From positions 1 to 6,050 of the forward strand of contig JAEWEX010000455.1 of the NCBI GenBank assembly GCA_023389135.1: DNA of 6,050 bases, written 5' to 3'. The notes under the pieces are model-generated. The model made no database searches. It was not told the DNA's origin and worked only from the letters and a program-made list of their open reading frames with translations. The translations under genes were made by a program, and so were the position numbers. Within the stretch, counting starts at the first letter, position 1; each line of letters opens with the position of its first letter. Shown piece after piece: positions 1 through 3,235 of the stretch. This DNA comes from Pseudomonadota bacterium. Lineage in GTDB: Bacteria; Pseudomonadota; Alphaproteobacteria; Rhizobiales; Methylopilaceae.

Positions 1-1
1 C

Positions 2-520
2 GGCGCGCTGGTCAGCGAGCCGCGCTACCTGCCGCCGCAGCTGCGCTTCACGCCGATCATGGAGGAGCCGCTGGTGCTGATCGCGCCCGCGGACGCCCAG
101 GGCGACGACGCCGACGAGTTCCTGACCACCCACCCCTATGTCAGCCTCAACCGCGGCGACTGGGGCGGGCGCATGATCGAGGAGTATCTGGCGGGCCGCG
201 GCATCACGCTCCGGCCGGTGCTGGAGTTCGACAGCTTCGAGGCCGTCATCATGACCGTGCAGCGCGGCGTCGGCGTGTCGATCCTGCACCAGGGCTGCAC
301 CGACCATCCGCTGCGCGCCATGATCCGCCGCATCCCGCTGGGCGACGCGCCGCTGACGCGCCGGCTCGGCCTGCTGTGCCGGCCGACGGGCCAGCGCGTG
401 GTGGTGCTGGATGCGCTGGTGCGCGAGCTGCAGCGCATGACCGCCGAGCAGCCGCACATCTGGCTGCCGCTGCGCGCCGCCGCCGAGCCGCCCGAGCCGG
501 CGCCGCAGGGCGCGGCCTGA
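2..520 (+). CDS. LysR-type transcriptional regulator, C-terminal part (5' truncated by window)
   Basis: The visible 172 residues are the second half of a LysR-type regulator: the periplasmic-binding-protein-like effector domain. The N-terminal winged helix-turn-helix lies outside the window, so the reading frame is open from base 2 and the ATG at 59 is internal. Family signatures are the strand EEPLVLIAP, then YVSLNRGDWGG entering the second lobe, the hinge segment FDSFEAVIMTVQRGVGVSIL, which is the usual place for the effector-pocket and 'V..G.GV.iLP' pattern, and a closing helix VVVLDALVRELQRM. The tail is low-complexity Ala/Pro/Glu. Such proteins bind a small effector and control promoters, often that of a divergent neighbour. 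Here the only visible neighbour is convergent, with stop codons 24 bases apart, so the main target is probably upstream of the window. The effector cannot be deduced. The family call is secure. Confidence 0.93.
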   Translation, partial: GALVSEPRYLPPQLRFTPIMEEPLVLIAPADAQGDDADEFLTTHPYVSLNRGDWGGRMIEEYLAGRGITLRPVLEFDSFEAVIMTVQRGVGVSILHQGCTDHPLRAMIRRIPLGDAPLTRRLGLLCRPTGQRVVVLDALVRELQRMTAEQPHIWLPLRAAAEPPEPAPQGAA

Positions 521-544
521 GGCCCCTGCCCGCGCCGCCCGCGC

Positions 545-1426
545 TCAGTTCGTCCGGCGGCGCCTGATCTCCTCGATGGTGATGGCGTTGTCGCGCTCGC
601 CGTCGCCATTGGCCTCGCAGGCGACGAGGGTGTCCATCAGCACCCGGCCGAGCGGCAGGTCCTGGCCGCGGCGCGCCGCCTCGTCCACCATGACGCGCAC
701 GTCCTTGAGGTGCTGCGACACCTTGCTGATGGGCGAGAAGTCGCCCGTGACCATCTTGGGGCCCTTGACGTCCATGACCTGCGAGTAGGCCGCCGACTGG
801 CGCGCCACCGACAGGAAGGTCGCCTTGTCGAGCCCCAGCGTCTCGGCGAACACCAGGCCCTCGGCCACCGCCATGCGGTTGATGCCCAGGATCAGGTTGA
901 CGGCGAGCTTGGTCAGGGTGCCGGAGCCGGCCGGGCCCGTGATCTCGTAGCGCGGATAGATCACGCGCAGCACGTCATCCACCGCCGCGATCGCCGCCGG
1001 GTCGCCGCCCATGAGGCCGAAGCCGTCGCCCTCCAGCACCTGCTTGCTGGCGCCCGAGACCGGCGCGTCGATCAGCGTGACGCCGCGCGCCGACACGCGC
1101 TCCGCCAGTGCGGCGATGCGGTCGGGCTCGCAGGTGGTGGTGCACAGCACCGTGGTGGCCCGGCCGGCGGCGGCCGCGGCGACGCCGTCCGGCCCCTCCG
1201 TGACCTGCTCCACCTGGCCCATGGTCATGACCGCGAGGATCACGGTGGGGGCGGCCTTCGCCACCTCCGCGACCGAGCCCGCGGCCTCCCCGCCCATGGC
1301 CTCCAGATCGGCCCGGCGTTCCGCGGAAACGTCGAACCCGACGACCCGGTGGCCGGCATCCAGCAGCCGCCGCGCCATGGCCTGTCCCATGAGGCCGATC
1401 CCGACCAGTCCTACCGTCTCGGCCAT
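545..1426 (-). CDS. 3-hydroxyisobutyrate dehydrogenase-family NAD(P)-dependent oxidoreductase
   Basis: A complete 293-residue protein, the usual family length (about 290-300). These cytoplasmic beta-hydroxyacid dehydrogenases oxidise 3-hydroxyisobutyrate-type acids or reduce tartronate semialdehyde-type aldehydes. The N-terminal Rossmann fold opens with GLVGIGLMGQAMA (residues 6-18). Asp32 ends the second strand where NADP enzymes often carry Asn-Arg, so NAD preference is inferred. The substrate loop is DAPVSGA (120-126). The helical C-terminal domain carries the catalytic Lys173 with Asn177 (KLAVN) and a Lys241-Asp242 pair. The start is chosen at MAETVGLVG: it has a good ribosome site 8 bases upstream and puts the Rossmann motif at the N-terminus as in relatives. 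A frame extension to 1483 adds 19 unlikely residues. The exact substrate is open: 3-hydroxyisobutyrate, 2-hydroxy-3-oxopropionate, threonate and sulfolactaldehyde enzymes share this architecture. The loop has Ala126 where Gly is usual. Confidence 0.93.
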   Translation of the reverse strand: MAETVGLVGIGLMGQAMARRLLDAGHRVVGFDVSAERRADLEAMGGEAAGSVAEVAKAAPTVILAVMTMGQVEQVTEGPDGVAAAAAGRATTVLCTTTCEPDRIAALAERVSARGVTLIDAPVSGASKQVLEGDGFGLMGGDPAAIAAVDDVLRVIYPRYEITGPAGSGTLTKLAVNLILGINRMAVAEGLVFAETLGLDKATFLSVARQSAAYSQVMDVKGPKMVTGDFSPISKVSQHLKDVRVMVDEAARRGQDLPLGRVLMDTLVACEANGDGERDNAITIEEIRRRRTN

Positions 1427-1434
1427 GGTGCATT

Positions 1435-1440
1435 CCTCCC
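1435..1440 (-). promoter_or_regulatory. Ribosome binding site of the dehydrogenase
   Basis: On the minus strand the sequence reads GGGAGG, then 8 bases, then ATG at 1426. This near-perfect Shine-Dalgarno decides the start in favour of ATG 1426 over the in-frame ATG at 1483. Confidence 0.8.
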
Positions 1441-1488
1441 TGTTGTGCGTGCCTGCGCCATGGGTAGCCGCGCCGGAGGCCAACGCGT

Positions 1489-1517
1489 TAGCAAAATGAC
1501 TTGATGTTTTGAATCAA
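1489..1517 (-). promoter_or_regulatory. Candidate promoter/operator upstream of the dehydrogenase
   Basis: This is the only AT-rich patch in the non-coding stretch. It contains the dyad TTGAT-N7-ATCAA at 1501-1517, which also satisfies the T-N11-A spacing of LysR-type operators. On the minus strand, TTGATT (1517-1512) could be a -35 element, 17 bases from TTGCTA (1494-1489) as a poor -10. That would give a leader of roughly 55 bases before ATG 1426. The position and base composition are seen; the promoter and operator roles are inferred. A link to the LysR gene at the window start is possible but untested. Confidence 0.3.
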
Positions 1518-1527
1518 CGGGATTGCT

Positions 1528-1559
1528 GGAGCGCCGCCCGCGAACCGCCGTCGCGCTCC
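1528..1559. repeat. Isolated hairpin next to the repeat array
   Basis: GGAGCGC (1528-1534) pairs perfectly with GCGCTCC (1553-1559) around an 18-base loop. It lies just outside the five-unit array and contains CTCCGG-like bases, so it may be a decayed relative of the array palindromes. It has no T-run and is not called a terminator. Confidence 0.35.
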
Positions 1560-1573
1560 GGCGTCACGAACAT

Positions 1574-1692
1574 CCGTCGCCCTCCGGCTTGACCGGAGGG
1601 CCCGGCTTTCGGCGGCGGCGGCAAGGAAAGCTGGGTGCTCCGGTCAAGCCGGAGCATGACGGTGGTATCGCGGCTTTCCCTGCCCCAAGCCT
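1574..1692. repeat. BIME-like unit 1
   Basis: Palindrome A is at 1579-1601 and palindrome B at 1636-1656, with loop TCAAG. The spacer is GGCGGCGGCGGCAAG. A 58-base run, 1605-1662, is identical to 2090-2147 in unit 5, although these two units are the farthest apart. Confidence 0.85.
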
Positions 1693-1817
1693 CCGTCGCC
1701 CTCCGGCTTGACCGGAGGGCCCGGCTTTTCCGGGTCGGGAGGCAAGGAAGCTGGGTGCTCCGGTCGAGCCGGAGCATGACAGTGTTATCGCGGCTTTCCC
1801 GGCACGCCCCACAGCCT
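1693..1817. repeat. BIME-like unit 2
   Basis: The A core is identical to unit 1. The B loop is TCGAG. The spacer contains GGTCGGGAGGCAAG, shared with unit 4. The linker carries GTTATCGCGG, and ATGACAG replaces the usual ATGACGG. At 125 bp it is the longest copy. Confidence 0.85.
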
Positions 1818-1938
1818 CCGTCGCCCTCCGGCTTGACCGGAGGGCCCGGCTTTTCCCGCCGGGCAAGGAAGCTGGGTGCTCCGGTCGAGCCGGAGCATGA
1901 CGGTGGTATCGCGGCTTTCCCGGCATGCCTCCAAGCCT
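1818..1938. repeat. BIME-like unit 3
   Basis: The A core is identical to units 1 and 2, and the B loop is TCGAG. The spacer is a private short form, CCCGCCGGGCAAG. The preceding linker ends in CACAGCCT, as it does before unit 5. Confidence 0.85.
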
Positions 1939-2058
1939 CCGTCGCCCTCCGGCTTGGCCGGAGGGCCCAGCTTTTCCGGTCGGGAGGCAAGTAAGCTGGG
2001 TGCTCCGGACGAGCCGGAGCATGACGGTGGTATCGCGGCTTTCCCCGCCCCACAGCCT
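1939..2058. repeat. BIME-like unit 4
   Basis: The A loop is CTTGG instead of CTTGA, and the B loop is ACGAG; both stems are intact. The spacer GGTCGGGAGGCAAG matches unit 2, followed by a private change to GTAAGC. The preceding linker ends in CAAGCCT, as it does before unit 2. Confidence 0.85.
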
Positions 2059-2160
2059 CCGTCGCCCTTTGGCTTGGCCGGAGGCCCCAGCTTTCGGCGG
2101 CGGCGGCAAGGAAAGCTGGGTGCTCCGGTCAAGCCGGAGCATGACGGCGTTATCGCGGGC
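2059..2160. repeat. BIME-like unit 5 (truncated linker)
   Basis: The left half shares the CTTGG loop with unit 4, and the right half is identical to unit 1 over 58 bases. The A stem is damaged: CCTTTGG faces CCGGAGG, so two positions pair only as G-U and only in a plus-strand transcript. The linker breaks off after TTATCGCGG and is followed by a second GCATGACGGCG (2139-2149 and 2159-2169), which marks the array edge. Confidence 0.8.
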
Positions 2161-2174
2161 ATGACGGCGCCGCC

Positions 2175-3062
2175 TCATTCTCGCAAAAACGCCAGCAGCG
2201 CGGCCAGGGTCTCGGCGGGGCGCTCCTCCTGGAGGGTGTGGCCGCAGTCGATGGCGTGGCCGGAGACGCTCACGGCCTTTTCGCGCCAGGTCGCCGGCAC
2301 GTCGTAGAGCCGACCCACGGCGCCCTGCGCGCCCCACAGCGCCAGCAGCGGCGCGGCGAGCTTCCTGCCGGCGTCGGCGGCGTCGTGCTCCAGGTCGACG
2401 GTCGCCGCCGCGCGATAGTCCTCGCAGATGGCGTGGATGGCGCCGGGCCGCGTGTAGCAGCGCAGGTAGTCGGCGAACACGTCCGGATCCACCGAGCCCG
2501 GCGTCCGCGACTGGCCCTCCACATGGTGGCGCAGGAAATATTCCGGATCGGCGGAGATCAGCCGCTCCGGCAGGTCGAACGGCTGGATCAGGAAGAACCA
2601 CCAGAAATAGGCGCAGGCGAAGGCCGCGTCGGTGCGGGCGTACATGGTGGCGGTGGGGGCGATGTCCAGCACCGCCAGCCGCTCGACGCGGTCGGGATGG
2701 TCCAGCGCCATGCGGTGCGCCACACGGCCGCCCCGGTCGTGGCCCACCACCGCGAAGCGGTCGAAGCCCAGCGCCGACATCACCTCGACCTGGTCCTGCG
2801 CCATGGCGCGCTTGGCGTATCCCTCATGGCGCGGACCGCTGGCGGGACGGCCGCTGTCGCCATAGCCGCGCAGGTCGGCGGCGACCACCGTGAAGCCTGC
2901 CTCCACGAGCCCGGGCGCGACCCGGCGCCAGGTCAGCCCGTTCTGGGGATGGCCGTGGAGCAGCAGCACCGGCGGGCCCTCCCCCGCCCGGCGCAGGTGT
3001 ATCGCCGCGCCGGATGTCTCGACGATCTCGGCCGTGAAGCCCGGCATCAGCCCTGTCGTCAT
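2175..3062 (-). CDS. Alpha/beta hydrolase, haloacetate/fluoroacetate dehalogenase-like
   Basis: A complete 295-residue single-domain alpha/beta hydrolase with no signal peptide. Haloacetate dehalogenases attack the C-halogen carbon with an aspartate and free halide by hydrolysis of the ester. Visible elements are the oxyanion turn HGHPQ (36-40), the nucleophile elbow GHDRG with Asp109, carboxylate-binding Arg110 and Arg113, the acid Asp133 in VLDI, and His275 in CGHTLQEE. The cap carries WWFFLIQP (154-161) and CEDYRAAA with Tyr216. Compared from memory with the Rhodopseudomonas fluoroacetate dehalogenase RPA1163, the Asp110/Arg111/Arg114/Asp134/Trp156/Tyr219/His280 equivalents are present. 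Halide-pocket His155 is Trp154 here, and Trp185 aligns with Gln184. The Asp nucleophile excludes an ordinary serine esterase, but the substrate may be another haloacid or an epoxide. The start is ATG 3062, behind a GGGGAGGGGG stretch. The next gene on this strand is ~750 bases away across the repeat array; the upstream autotransporter is divergent. Confidence 0.9.
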   Translation of the reverse strand: MTTGLMPGFTAEIVETSGAAIHLRRAGEGPPVLLLHGHPQNGLTWRRVAPGLVEAGFTVVAADLRGYGDSGRPASGPRHEGYAKRAMAQDQVEVMSALGFDRFAVVGHDRGGRVAHRMALDHPDRVERLAVLDIAPTATMYARTDAAFACAYFWWFFLIQPFDLPERLISADPEYFLRHHVEGQSRTPGSVDPDVFADYLRCYTRPGAIHAICEDYRAAATVDLEHDAADAGRKLAAPLLALWGAQGAVGRLYDVPATWREKAVSVSGHAIDCGHTLQEERPAETLAALLAFLRE

Positions 3063-3066
3063 GTCG

Positions 3067-3076
3067 CCCCCTCCCC
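3067..3076 (-). promoter_or_regulatory. Ribosome binding site of the hydrolase
   Basis: Read on the minus strand, the purine run GGGGAGGGGG ends 4 bases before ATG 3062. It favours this start over the internal ATG at codon 6. Confidence 0.6.
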
Positions 3077-3235
3077 GCCGGCCCCGCCCGGCCGGCTGCG
3101 GCCACGGTCGCCCCGCGGCGGCGGCGACGCAAGCGCGCAGACCCCGGGGGGCGCCAAAGCGCTGGCGGGCCGCGTCCTGGCGCGATAGCCTGACCCGGGG
3201 AGCAACGCAGTGCGGGAACGGGATTCGGGGCCGGG

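Larger units (their letters stand above)
1574..2160. repeat. Five-copy tandem array of ~120 bp BIME-like palindromic units
   Basis: Five head-to-tail copies of a 119-125 bp unit start at 1574, 1693, 1818, 1939 and 2059; the fifth is cut off near 2160. Each unit has palindrome A (arms GCCCTCCGG/CCGGAGGGC around CTTGA), a short variable spacer ending in GGCAAG, and palindrome B (arms TGCTCCGG/CCGGAGCA around TCAAG or a variant). A linker containing TATCGCGG follows. B is the reverse complement of A's core, and the bases beside the palindromes also mirror each other (CCCGGCTTT against AAGCTGGG). Each unit can therefore fold into two small hairpins or one long one. Two facing REP-like palindromes per unit match the BIME architecture, and GGCTTGACCGG cores are widespread in alphaproteobacterial intergenic DNA. 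All six frames stay mostly open, but the frames show no protein-like pattern beyond the repeat itself. The array lies between two minus-strand genes, starting 15 bases past the hydrolase stop. Confidence 0.9.

Noticed and set aside
509..536. GGCGCGG/CCGCGCC hairpin between the convergent LysR and dehydrogenase stops as a shared terminator
   Set aside because: The stem is only 7 bp with a 14-base loop and no T-run on either strand. In such GC-rich sequence this is expected by chance.
710..1504. 264-codon plus-strand frame opposite the dehydrogenase
   Set aside because: Its His/Arg/Gly-rich composition and lack of any family pattern mark it as the antisense shadow of a clearly recognisable enzyme.
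1574..2160. CRISPR array
   Set aside because: Units are ~120 bp with near-identical sequence throughout and paired internal palindromes. There are no unique 30-40 bp spacers and no cas gene nearby.
1514..2601. Several repeat-rich open frames across the BIME array, for example with MLRLDRSTQL repeats
   Set aside because: They are translations of the DNA palindromes in both orientations. The array is equally open in several frames and lies between convincing genes, so no protein is supported.
3063..3235. Divergent promoter region between hydrolase and autotransporter
   Set aside because: The 173 bases are nearly all G and C. No pair of -35/-10 elements or operator dyad stood out, so no promoter is claimed.
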